A DNA stretch of 60,274 bases from the NCBI GenBank assembly GCA_937966095.1, contig CALCKF010000032.1:1-60274 (forward strand), given 5' to 3'. Of this stretch, positions 52,994 to 60,274 are shown piece by piece (the first letter of the stretch is position 1; the number at the start of each line of letters is the position of its first letter). Below the pieces are notes generated by a model that saw only the letters and a program-made list of their open reading frames with translations, made no database searches and was not told where the DNA came from. The translations under genes were made by a program, and so were the position numbers. Source of the stretch: an uncultured Eubacterium sp. (GTDB lineage: Bacteria; Bacillota; Clostridia; Peptostreptococcales; Anaerovoracaceae).

Positions 52994-54616
52994 TCAGCAG
53001 CGTGAAAATTTCATGAGGATTATATCATTTGGAGCAAGTTCGGTAGATGTATAATACTGCTCCATCGGAGGGATCATCTCGAATTTTACATCCGGTGCTG
53101 TCATATGATTTATATTTTTGATATCATCGCTGTCAAGCATGCTGCTGAAATTGAGCTGGGCCCAGAAATACAGATATGATCTGTCTGCAGGCAGGATGTA
53201 CTTTGTCAGTTTATAGTTGGAGGATACGTCCCTGACTATGATATCGGCAGTGATGCTTTCTGTCTTACTGTCGTTGAACAGCAGAAGATACTTATCGTTT
53301 TTGGTCTGCAGTGCTATATAGTTCCTGCCGTGAGCAGTAACATCTTCCGGAAGGCTTTCCAGTATCATGAGCAGATAGTAAAGAGGTTTGCGAAGACCGT
53401 TTGCAGTAAAAATTCCTCTGTCGGGATCAGTGTCGTCAAACACATCCACCTGAGGGAAACGGAAAGAGCCGGGCGATTCCGTAAGCTGTGTAAGGATATC
53501 TATCGGAAATTGCTGCATATACACATCATGATACATTTTTGAACAGTCAATAGGATCAGGTGATATGACCACAGCAGGTATACTGCTTTGTATAACTGAA
53601 AAAATACTGCGGGGAGGCGTGAATTTACATGAAACAGGAGAACTGAAGCTGATTTCGCATCGCAATGTTTTAGTTACCTGTCCGCTGAGCATATTATATT
53701 TATTATGTTTTTCCAGGATGGAGGTCATAAATGACAGCGGAAGCTCCTTTATGTCCGGCATAACTGCACCGTATATCTTATCTGAATATTTTTTTCTGTA
53801 TTCCCTAGGATGATAGCCCATATAGTCATGAAAATTCTTTATATAGTATTTCGCATCGGAAAACCCCACATCCTGAGCTATCTGAGATATGCTGGCTGTT
53901 GAGGAAAGTACCGCAGATTCAGACATCTCTACTCTTACCATGCTTAAAAAATCACGAAAATTCATACCTACCAGTTTGTGGAAAATATGAGAAAGATAAT
54001 AAGGGCTTATCTGTTCTTTTTCTGCGATCCTGGAGAGGCTTATCTTATACGGATAATTTTCATATACGTATTGTATGATGCGGCTTATCCTGTCTGTCTG
54101 GATATAGTCGTGTGAAGTTTTATGTATGAACGCTTTGCCGACAGGATCGATCACAAATCCTCTGAAATTGTTCATAAGAGTGTTTATTAGGGAAACTGCC
54201 GCATTATTTATTCTTGATATGTACCCGGGTGATCTGCTGTACGCTTCCGCAGCTATCGTAAGTATCTCGCTGCATAATGTATCTCTTTTTTCAAAAGACC
54301 CCTCCTCTATATTGGTTATGAATACAGTTGTGATAAAATGGGGGAATATGCTCTGGAAATAGCTGCTGTTGAAAGACAGTACGAGAACGAGATTCCTCTC
54401 GGTTATACTTTTGATGGAATGCACATCTTCCGTATGGATTATATGTATACTGCCGGGGCGCAGTCTGTATGTGGCGTAAAAAAGAGTAAGCGAAAGCTCC
54501 CCCTCCAGCACATAAAATATCTGAAAGTCTTTATGCTTATGGATGGGGTAACTTCTTATATCCAGCAGCTGGACTTTGACGGAAAGGTTTTCGTCATATG
54601 TTATTGGTTCAAGCAT
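52994..54616 (-). CDS. AraC-family regulator with cupin N-terminus and extended C-terminal domain
   Basis: 540 residues. A cupin-like sensor at the start (IHKHKDFQIFYVLEGELSLT), two helix-turn-helix motifs in about 175-280 (LSRIAEKEQISPYYLSHIFHK, ISQIAQDVGFSDAKYYIKNF, GYHPREYRKKY), then about 250 residues resembling the beta-sandwich part of family 39 glycosidases seen in some AraC regulators. The glycosidase catalytic barrel is absent. Divergent from the small protein/NCS1 permease/amidohydrolase operon, which it probably controls. Confidence 0.85.
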   Translation of the reverse strand: MLEPITYDENLSVKVQLLDIRSYPIHKHKDFQIFYVLEGELSLTLFYATYRLRPGSIHIIHTEDVHSIKSITERNLVLVLSFNSSYFQSIFPHFITTVFITNIEEGSFEKRDTLCSEILTIAAEAYSRSPGYISRINNAAVSLINTLMNNFRGFVIDPVGKAFIHKTSHDYIQTDRISRIIQYVYENYPYKISLSRIAEKEQISPYYLSHIFHKLVGMNFRDFLSMVRVEMSESAVLSSTASISQIAQDVGFSDAKYYIKNFHDYMGYHPREYRKKYSDKIYGAVMPDIKELPLSFMTSILEKHNKYNMLSGQVTKTLRCEISFSSPVSCKFTPPRSIFSVIQSSIPAVVISPDPIDCSKMYHDVYMQQFPIDILTQLTESPGSFRFPQVDVFDDTDPDRGIFTANGLRKPLYYLLMILESLPEDVTAHGRNYIALQTKNDKYLLLFNDSKTESITADIIVRDVSSNYKLTKYILPADRSYLYFWAQLNFSSMLDSDDIKNINHMTAPDVKFEMIPPMEQYYTSTELAPNDIILMKFSRC

Positions 54617-54795
54617 AGTAAAACTCCCTTTTTCTGTAAAATATATGATTTAATTGCTATTATATTATATAGACATAAAAGAAAATATGCCAAATAATGA
54701 GTAAATTATACAAAAAAGTCATAATAATAGCAATAATATTCTGTAAATTCAAAAAAATTCTCTGTATATTTATATCATGAGGAGGTGATGGAGAA

Positions 54796-55005
54796 ATGTT
54801 AGAGCTTGGGAATGAAGCGCAGGTGAGAAGCGCACTGGAAGGAAAGTCAGGATTTGATACGGATGTAGAAGATGAACTCATACGAAGGATCGCCGCTGCG
54901 GAATCAGAGCAGGAGGGTTATGAACCTTTGTCAAGGGCCAGCATTACAGGTCTTGTACTGCTTGGAGCAGCCGGCCTGATCCTAAGTGTGGCAGCATTTC
55001 TTTAG
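54796..55005 (+). CDS. small single-pass membrane protein upstream of the NCS1 permease
   Basis: 69 residues. An acidic soluble part (DVEDELIRRIAAAESEQEGY) and one C-terminal membrane segment (ASITGLVLLGAAGLILSVAAFL, shown as SITGLVLLGAAGLILSV). GAGGAGGTG precedes the ATG; the permease gene follows after 11 bases. Not recognised; it may be an accessory subunit of the transporter. Confidence 0.7.
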   Translation: MLELGNEAQVRSALEGKSGFDTDVEDELIRRIAAAESEQEGYEPLSRASITGLVLLGAAGLILSVAAFL

Positions 55006-55016
55006 GAGGTGAGAGC

Positions 55017-56432
55017 ATGGATAATTATGCAAAGGAGGCTAAATTCAGCTCGATGCCTCTGCTAAAAGGTGAAAGGATGTACGGGCTGGGAGATTCTATT
55101 TTTGCCAATACCGGGTACGGTATAGCGACTTGGTGTTTTCTTACCGGAGGACTTCTTGCGGGTATAGTGAGTTTTAAGATGGCAGTAGTGACTGCTCTGG
55201 CAGGGAATCTTATCGGTACATTGCTTGTAGCGGTTGCTGTTTCTGTGATATCGCATAAATACGGGATAGATACATATACCTCTATAGGGATTTTTTTCGG
55301 TAAAATAGGGATGAAGATAGTATTTGCCGTATTTCTGTTTTTGAATGTAGGATGGGTAATAATACTGGGATCGATGTGTGCCAGGTCATCCAACAGTCTT
55401 TCGGCGGCATTGACCGGGGCTACAATGCCTCCGATACTTGTAACGATCTTTACTCTTGTTGCTGTGGCGATAATGTGGTTCATAGTTTTTAAAGGTCCTG
55501 CTGCATTGAAGATAATGAACAGGATAATGGTTCCCGGTCTTGTGATATGCATTATAATCATGGCAATAGCTCTGATTACAAAAAGCTCATGGAACCAGAT
55601 ATGGAATGCGGAGCCTCTGTATCCTTATCCTGACAAGACCGTAAATATCCTTCTGGCACTGGAGCTCAATATCGGTGCAGGTATATCCTGGTGGCCGGGT
55701 ATCGGTGCCCTCGGAAGACTGAACAAAACAAAAAGCTCCACATTATGGGGCAATATGATAGGTCTTGCCATAATGCCCGTAGCTGTGGCATTGTTGTCTG
55801 CGGCATCAGCTTACACGGTGGGAAGCTCAGATCCTACAGAATGGATGATACCGTTGGGCGGTATATGGTTCGGAGCCCTTGCGCTGTTCTTTGTTATACT
55901 TGCAAACCTTACATCGGGAGCGTATGCGTTTTACAATACGTGTCTGGGATTGAAAAATTATAATGTATTTGCCAACAGGAAATGGTTAGTTGTAACGGTA
56001 TGTTTTCTTGTTCCGGTGATAATATTCTCTTTCTTCCAGGATTTCATGTATAATAATTATCAGATGCTGATGAACTACAGCTCTGCTATTTTCGGACCGA
56101 TGAGCATAATACAGATACTGGATTATTATTATTTCAGGAAACGTCATGTGGATCTCAGGGGTCTTTATGATGTGACCGAGACCAGCAGCATGCGATATTA
56201 CGGCGGAGGAAACTGGGGAGGGATAATCATACTTGTTATCTCTGTTGTGATATATATACTGATACTCAATCCGGCAACATGGGCATATGCATCCATATTC
56301 CCTAAAGTATCTGCAATAATACCGTCATGTCTGTTTGCTCTGGTTGCATATTTCATATACGGGAAATTCCTGCAAAGCAGGCATATTGGCGGATTTGACT
56401 ACGCAAAGGAGTATGAAGCGGCTTTAAAATGA
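55017..56432 (+). CDS. NCS1-family nucleobase/allantoin-type permease
   Basis: 471 residues, about 12 membrane helices. GDSIFANTGYGIATWCFLTGG (TM1), LNIGAGISWWPGIGALGRL (TM6 region) and NLTSGAYAFYNTCLGL fit the NCS1 cytosine/purine/thiamine/allantoin group. The downstream amidohydrolase suggests that the substrate is a cyclic amide or nucleobase-like compound; this is an inference. Confidence 0.88.
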   Translation: MDNYAKEAKFSSMPLLKGERMYGLGDSIFANTGYGIATWCFLTGGLLAGIVSFKMAVVTALAGNLIGTLLVAVAVSVISHKYGIDTYTSIGIFFGKIGMKIVFAVFLFLNVGWVIILGSMCARSSNSLSAALTGATMPPILVTIFTLVAVAIMWFIVFKGPAALKIMNRIMVPGLVICIIIMAIALITKSSWNQIWNAEPLYPYPDKTVNILLALELNIGAGISWWPGIGALGRLNKTKSSTLWGNMIGLAIMPVAVALLSAASAYTVGSSDPTEWMIPLGGIWFGALALFFVILANLTSGAYAFYNTCLGLKNYNVFANRKWLVVTVCFLVPVIIFSFFQDFMYNNYQMLMNYSSAIFGPMSIIQILDYYYFRKRHVDLRGLYDVTETSSMRYYGGGNWGGIIILVISVVIYILILNPATWAYASIFPKVSAIIPSCLFALVAYFIYGKFLQSRHIGGFDYAKEYEAALK

Positions 56433-56469
56433 AAGACATGATCATATATCAGCAGAAAGGAAATCAAAA

Positions 56470-58116
56470 ATGAAGAAAGACTTAAAGGCGAGTATTGTTT
56501 TAGAAGGAGCAAGTTTTTATTGCGGAAGAGATCTCGATAACGATGTGGATTTTGTTGCGGTCTCAGGCAACAGGATAATAGCTGTCGGAAAAAAGGAAGA
56601 GCTGCCGGAGTATGTGGATGAAAACACTCGGGTGATCAGCTTTTCCCGGGATAACCTCATAATCCCGGGAATTCATGATAATCATATACATCTTATCCAG
56701 GCAGGCATACTTGAAAAGTATGTGGAGCTCTATTCCTCCACATCGAAGGAGGATGCAGCAAGGCGTGTAGCTGAATTTGCAAAGAAGATCCCCGATGAAA
56801 AATGGGTTATGGGAATAGGATTCAGAAGATTTTCATGGACGGATCCTTCATTCCCCACAAAGGATGTGCTGGACAGTGTGATCCCTGAAAGACCGGTATT
56901 GCTTTTAGATGAGGAACTTCATGCAGTGTGGCTCAACAGTGAGGCCCTCAGGATATGCAATATAACAAAAGACACTCCTGTTCCTGAGGGAGGGATAATA
57001 GACCGAGATGAAAACGGAGAGCCTAAAGGCTATATACTTGAGAATGCCGTTCCGCTTGCTGCAAGATATGCATTCAATTTCGATGAGAAAACGACGATCG
57101 AGCTCATATCTGACTATGTCGATAAGGCGGTCGAAATGGGGATAACTTCTGTAAGTGATATGACTCCTTATCTGTCTATGGATCTGTCATTCGTCGATGT
57201 ATATCTGAAAATGGTAAAAGATAAAAAGCTCAAAATCAGGATAAATGCGGCGAGAAATCTCTTTGAGGATATAGATAAATTCTGCCAGATAAGGAAACGT
57301 GCAGAGGAAGAAGGAGACGGATTTTACAGAGTTCCGTTCATGAAACAGTTTGTAGACGGCACTCCTGCCAATTACACAGGGATGCTGCTGGAAGATTACA
57401 GTGATAATCCTGGTGAAAAGGGGGCTCCTGTGATAGATCTGAAAAAGATGGAAACGGCTGTGGAAACAGCTACGAAGCATGATGTTTCCGTGCGATTGCA
57501 CTCATGCGGAGACGGATCGTGCAGAGCAGCATTGGATGCATATGAGAAAGCATTAAAAAAATATCCAAACAGCAGGAGCAGACATATGATAGAACATCTG
57601 GAACTGGTCGATCCTGAGGATATACCAAGACTTGGGAAACTTGGGGTGATAGCTTCGATCCAGCCGGAACATCTGGCCACAGGGACTATGAAGTGGGACG
57701 AAAACTGTTATCCGGAAAAACTGGGGGAGGAGCGCTGCAGATATACATGGCCTTTCAGACAGCTCAGAGATACCGGAGCAGTACTGGCGGGCGGCAGTGA
57801 CTGCCCTGTAGTTGAAGGCAATCCGTTTTGGGGTATGTATGTAGGGAATACCAGGACATATTATGACGGATTACCTGAAGGAGGATGGAATCCTCAGGAG
57901 GATCTTTCTATGGAGGATCTGATAGATATGTATACTATAGGAGCGTCATATGCTGAAGGAAGAGAAGATGAGCTTGGAACTATCCAGGAGGGAAAGCTGG
58001 CTGACATAACGGTGATCGACAGAAATCTGCTGAAAATGTCAGGAGACACGGCGATAAGGGATGTGAAAGCGCTGCTTACGATGGTAAACGGGAATATAGT
58101 GTACAATGTTCTTTAA
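56470..58116 (+). CDS. metal-dependent amidohydrolase (YtcJ/Amidohydro_3 type)
   Basis: 548 residues. IIPGIHDNHIHL holds the HxH metal ligands, and RHMIEHLELV and LAGGSDCPV provide further His and Asp ligands of the TIM barrel. The C-terminal GTIQEGKLADITVIDRN closes the beta sandwich. Cytoplasmic hydrolase; substrate unknown. AAAGGA precedes the ATG. Third gene of the AraC-linked operon. Confidence 0.88.
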   Translation: MKKDLKASIVLEGASFYCGRDLDNDVDFVAVSGNRIIAVGKKEELPEYVDENTRVISFSRDNLIIPGIHDNHIHLIQAGILEKYVELYSSTSKEDAARRVAEFAKKIPDEKWVMGIGFRRFSWTDPSFPTKDVLDSVIPERPVLLLDEELHAVWLNSEALRICNITKDTPVPEGGIIDRDENGEPKGYILENAVPLAARYAFNFDEKTTIELISDYVDKAVEMGITSVSDMTPYLSMDLSFVDVYLKMVKDKKLKIRINAARNLFEDIDKFCQIRKRAEEEGDGFYRVPFMKQFVDGTPANYTGMLLEDYSDNPGEKGAPVIDLKKMETAVETATKHDVSVRLHSCGDGSCRAALDAYEKALKKYPNSRSRHMIEHLELVDPEDIPRLGKLGVIASIQPEHLATGTMKWDENCYPEKLGEERCRYTWPFRQLRDTGAVLAGGSDCPVVEGNPFWGMYVGNTRTYYDGLPEGGWNPQEDLSMEDLIDMYTIGASYAEGREDELGTIQEGKLADITVIDRNLLKMSGDTAIRDVKALLTMVNGNIVYNVL

Positions 58117-58117
58117 A

Positions 58118-58159
58118 GATTGCCCCCGGCACAGCATGGATACAGTGCCGGGGGCAATC
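58118..58159. terminator. strong hairpin between convergent amidohydrolase and phosphodiesterase genes
   Basis: GATTGCCCCCGGCAC (58118-58132) and GTGCCGGGGGCAATC (58145-58159) form a perfect 15-bp stem. There is no long T run, but the position between convergent genes fits a two-way terminator. Confidence 0.75.
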
Positions 58160-58168
58160 AGTTATAGG

Positions 58169-58717
58169 TTAGAATCTGTCGCTGTAATTGAGCAGATTTC
58201 GTATGAAACCTGCTTTTGGAGATCTTTTGCTCCCCATTATGGTGGAATAATACACGATGGAAGCATTGATATCATCTTCTGAAGTTCTTATTATGGCATA
58301 AGAACCGTCACTCCCGTCTCTCGGAAGAGTAAGACTTCCCGGATTTATCAGGTATATACCGCTTTCCTGATCTATGAAAGCCTTGTGAGTATGACCGAAG
58401 ACAACAGCTCTGCAGTTTTTTTCCATAGCCAGGTATAAAAGTCCGTTAAAATGATACTTTACATTTTGCATATGGCCGTGTGTGATCAGTATGCTGCCGC
58501 ATTCCGTATCAAGTATAATGATATCTTCACTGCTGCAGCTGCCGTCACAGTTGCCCTTTACGGAAGCTACAGGTATCCTGAATTCTTTTTCAAGTTTTTT
58601 GGCATCGGAGATAAGATCGCCTGCATGTATTATAAGATCTATACCTGTCAGCTTAGGCCATATATCTCTTATTTTGTTGAGTTTTCCGTGGGTATCGCTT
58701 ATTGCTAAAATTTTCAT
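58169..58717 (-). CDS. YfcE/MJ0936-family metallophosphoesterase
   Basis: 182 residues. ISDTHGKLNKI, IIHAGDLIS, VKGNCDG, LITHGHMQNVKY and VVFGHTHKA are the five metallophosphoesterase motifs. Probably a phosphodiesterase; natural substrate unknown. Confidence 0.9.
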   Translation of the reverse strand: MKILAISDTHGKLNKIRDIWPKLTGIDLIIHAGDLISDAKKLEKEFRIPVASVKGNCDGSCSSEDIIILDTECGSILITHGHMQNVKYHFNGLLYLAMEKNCRAVVFGHTHKAFIDQESGIYLINPGSLTLPRDGSDGSYAIIRTSEDDINASIVYYSTIMGSKRSPKAGFIRNLLNYSDRF

Positions 58718-58810
58718 AAATAAAGTCTATCATAATCAAGTCTCATTGACTAGTATCTAATTTTGCTATAAAATGAAATATAACAAAAAAATGAAAGAAA
58801 CGGTAAAATC

Positions 58811-59239
58811 ATGTCGAACAACAGAAAAACAGTTATAACAGACGGGCAGGATCTGGCTCAAAAAGCCGAAGAACTCAGAAAGTCCGGAGTGACGGATGTG
58901 ATAGTGGAGGTCAATACCTTCAATTATACGAGGTATAAGGAATCAAATGGCGGAAAGCAGCTGCAGCCGGTGATAGACGGGATAAACAAGGCTGTGGGAC
59001 AGAGGCTTAATATCAGACTGAATGTAGGTATAAGGGAAGGATTCAACGATGACGAGGTCCTCGATTTCCTGCAGCTTACTTTCCAGCATAAATATGATAT
59101 AGTATTTCTTCCGACGATCGATTACGATATTTTGAAAAGACAGATGCCTGCTTTGAAGAAAGTAGAAGATGATACGGATGGAGTGGAAATGTACAAGTAT
59201 CCGGGATCTGTCGGGAGAATAGGATTTTTGAAGAATTAG
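58811..59239 (+). CDS. MoaA-like half-barrel protein without radical SAM cysteines
   Basis: 142 residues. TDGQDLAQKAEELRKSGVTD, FNYTRYKESNGGKQLQPVID, NIRLNVGIREGFNDDEVLDF and YPGSVGRIGFL follow the middle of MoaA (GTP 3',8-cyclase), about its residues 110-270. The N-terminal CxxxCxxC iron-sulfur motif and the C-terminal cluster cysteines are absent. A promoter-like TTGACT sits upstream and the frame is clean, so it may be a real small protein. It starts 9 bases before the Fic-like gene's ATG region ends it (9-base gap), suggesting a two-gene operon. Confidence 0.6.
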   Translation: MSNNRKTVITDGQDLAQKAEELRKSGVTDVIVEVNTFNYTRYKESNGGKQLQPVIDGINKAVGQRLNIRLNVGIREGFNDDEVLDFLQLTFQHKYDIVFLPTIDYDILKRQMPALKKVEDDTDGVEMYKYPGSVGRIGFLKN

Positions 59240-59248
59240 GAGCGCCAT

Positions 59249-59980
59249 ATGCATGAAGATCTTTACCGTATGAAAAAAGAGCTGGCTCGGATGTTCAAGG
59301 AGGACGGATTGCTGAAAGCTGCAGTCAGGGAGGTAAACAAGGTTGATCTTATAAAGGGATCGCTGATTGTCAGAAACGCATCCCATGACAGGATCGCGGT
59401 AGATGAGATACTGAGGGGTGAACTGCAGAGGGATGTGCCGGTCAAGGATTATCTTTTTATAGAGAATTTCTGCAATCTTATAAGAGTTGCATATAACTGT
59501 CTTGAGATGGGCAATTATCTGGACAAATATTTTCTGATCAGTGCTTATCGCATACTGTCTGAGGATGATAAGGGCACTTTCAGGAAATCGAATCCTGTGG
59601 TATATGCTTTCAATCATGTTCCGACATATTCACTTGATATAGAGGAAAAGCTTGATGATGCGCTGCGTCGCGTATACAGTCCGGCATCGGGGAATAATGT
59701 GATCCTCAAGGCTATGTATATCCATAATAAACTTATAGAAATATATCCGTTCAGCGAGTTCAGCGGTGAACTTGCAGTGTTTTCAATGAATTACTATCTT
59801 ATGGAGAACGGACTTATGCCGATCAACATGCCCATATCTCGCGAAAATTATCTGTCTATAGTAGGAGATTGCCTTAAGGGGCAGAGACAGGAGGAATTTT
59901 ATAATTTCCTTTGCAGAGCCGTTTATGACAAGATGCAGGGTACGATAGATGCGTGTGAAGAATATATCAACAGGAAATAA
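59249..59980 (+). CDS. Fic-like protein with degenerate catalytic motif
   Basis: 243 residues. The second half follows the Fic/DOC pattern: LKAMYIHNKLIEIYPFSEFSGE, then LAVFSMNYYLMENGLMPINMP and an RENYLSIVGDCLKGQ helix. Where active Fic enzymes have HPFxDGNGR, this has YPFSEFSGE (Tyr166 for the catalytic His; no GNGR), so AMP transfer is unlikely. GGAGCG precedes the ATG, and the MoaA-like gene ends 9 bases upstream. Role unknown. Confidence 0.6.
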   Translation: MHEDLYRMKKELARMFKEDGLLKAAVREVNKVDLIKGSLIVRNASHDRIAVDEILRGELQRDVPVKDYLFIENFCNLIRVAYNCLEMGNYLDKYFLISAYRILSEDDKGTFRKSNPVVYAFNHVPTYSLDIEEKLDDALRRVYSPASGNNVILKAMYIHNKLIEIYPFSEFSGELAVFSMNYYLMENGLMPINMPISRENYLSIVGDCLKGQRQEEFYNFLCRAVYDKMQGTIDACEEYINRK

Positions 59981-60000
59981 ACAATGAAGATGGAGATTAG

Positions 60001-60030
60001 AAAAAGGGGCTGATATTCAGTCCCTTTTTT
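60001..60030. terminator. terminator between the Fic-like gene and argH
   Basis: AAAAAGGGGCTGA and TCAGTCCCTTTTT form a 13-bp stem with loop TAT. T runs occur on both strands, so it can act for both convergent genes. Confidence 0.9.
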
Positions 60031-60274
60031 CATGATGTTTTTTATTTTCTATTTCGGCGAGCTGTTCTTTTACGCTATCAAATGATGTAGAGCCCTTTGA
60101 TTTTTTTGCATTTATACAGCTCCTCACGGATATTTTATCATAGATATCATCTTCGAACCTGTCGGAAAATGATTTGAATTCATCCATTGTCATATCTTCT
60201 ATTGCGATACCCTTGCCGATACAGTACAGGACGATCTTTCCTATTATCTCGTGGCAGTCCCTGAAAGGCAGGCC
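60017..60274 (-). CDS. argH: argininosuccinate lyase, C-terminal end (partial)
   Basis: The last 85 residues, cut off by the window edge. GLPFRDCHEIIGKIVLYCIGKG and FEDDIYDKISVRSCIN correspond to the C-terminal domain of ArgH (usual form FRDAHEIVGKLV). ArgH makes arginine and fumarate in the last step of arginine synthesis. The stop codon lies inside the terminator stem. Confidence 0.85.
   Translation of the reverse strand, partial: GLPFRDCHEIIGKIVLYCIGKGIAIEDMTMDEFKSFSDRFEDDIYDKISVRSCINAKKSKGSTSFDSVKEQLAEIENKKHHEKRD

Overview
The window looks like the chromosome of an anaerobic, endospore-forming Firmicute of class Clostridia. It carries spoIIGA (partial), sigE, sigG, sigK, spoIIAA-spoIIAB-sigF, ylmC, the radC/PBP2/minD/rodA cell-shape block and a glycine riboswitch. 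Codon use is rich in ATA and AGG/AGA, intergenic DNA is AT-rich, and most operons have strong AGGAGG ribosome binding sites. A Peptostreptococcales (Family XIII-like) host is a guess, not a result.

Layout. (1) 1-1195: a visibly more GC-rich patch with the start of a possible AbiEii toxin gene, an AbiEi-type antitoxin and the catalytic half of a tyrosine recombinase. It abuts the 3' part of spoIIGA without a gap, so it is either an insertion/deletion scar or an assembly chimera. (2) 1195-7500: spoIIGA'-sigE, an argCJBD operon behind a promoter with two ARG-box-like sites, then sigG. (3) 7.6-10.8 kb: a molybdate/tungstate-type ABC importer with a DUF364 metal-chelation-like protein. (4) 10.9-19 kb: amino-acid permease, small alarmone synthetase, trigger-factor-like lipoprotein, glycine-riboswitch-controlled Na+:alanine/glycine symporter, ylmC, nrdR, cmk and a DUF1015 gene. 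(5) 19-32.4 kb: two class B PBPs, sigK (no pro-sequence), a DUF1540 peptide, radC, minD, rodA, rny, cysteine desulfurase, thiI and spoIIAA-AB-sigF. (6) 32.4-46.7 kb: an integrated, decaying element at the 3' end of tRNA-Arg(ACG). (7) 46.9-60.3 kb: a lipoprotein, thioesterase, carAB, an AraC regulator divergent from a small-protein/NCS1-permease/amidohydrolase operon, a phosphodiesterase, a MoaA-like half-barrel gene with a degenerate Fic gene, and the 3' end of argH.

The most interesting region is the tRNA-Arg element. Next to the tRNA are two 187-bp tandem units, each starting with the tRNA 3' end. Then come an integrase, an Abi_2/AbiF-type HEPN protein preceded by its own promoter and a short two-hairpin RNA with a terminator (a candidate RNA antitoxin), and an XRE/ImmA-type regulatory pair (ImmA truncated) with three operator copies. 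These control the 1529-residue polyvalent protein gene: a zincin-type HEXXH domain followed by effector-like modules including an ART-like domain. Directly downstream is a decayed second copy of the same backbone with different modules between the same two flanking homology blocks. A short [RK][FY]S[LFY] motif recurs at module boundaries. I read this as a recombination-driven cassette array of phage-type effector domains.

Arginine and carbamoyl-phosphate genes are spread across the window (argCJBD, carAB, argH), with ArgR-like sites in front of argC and carA. No argR gene is visible.
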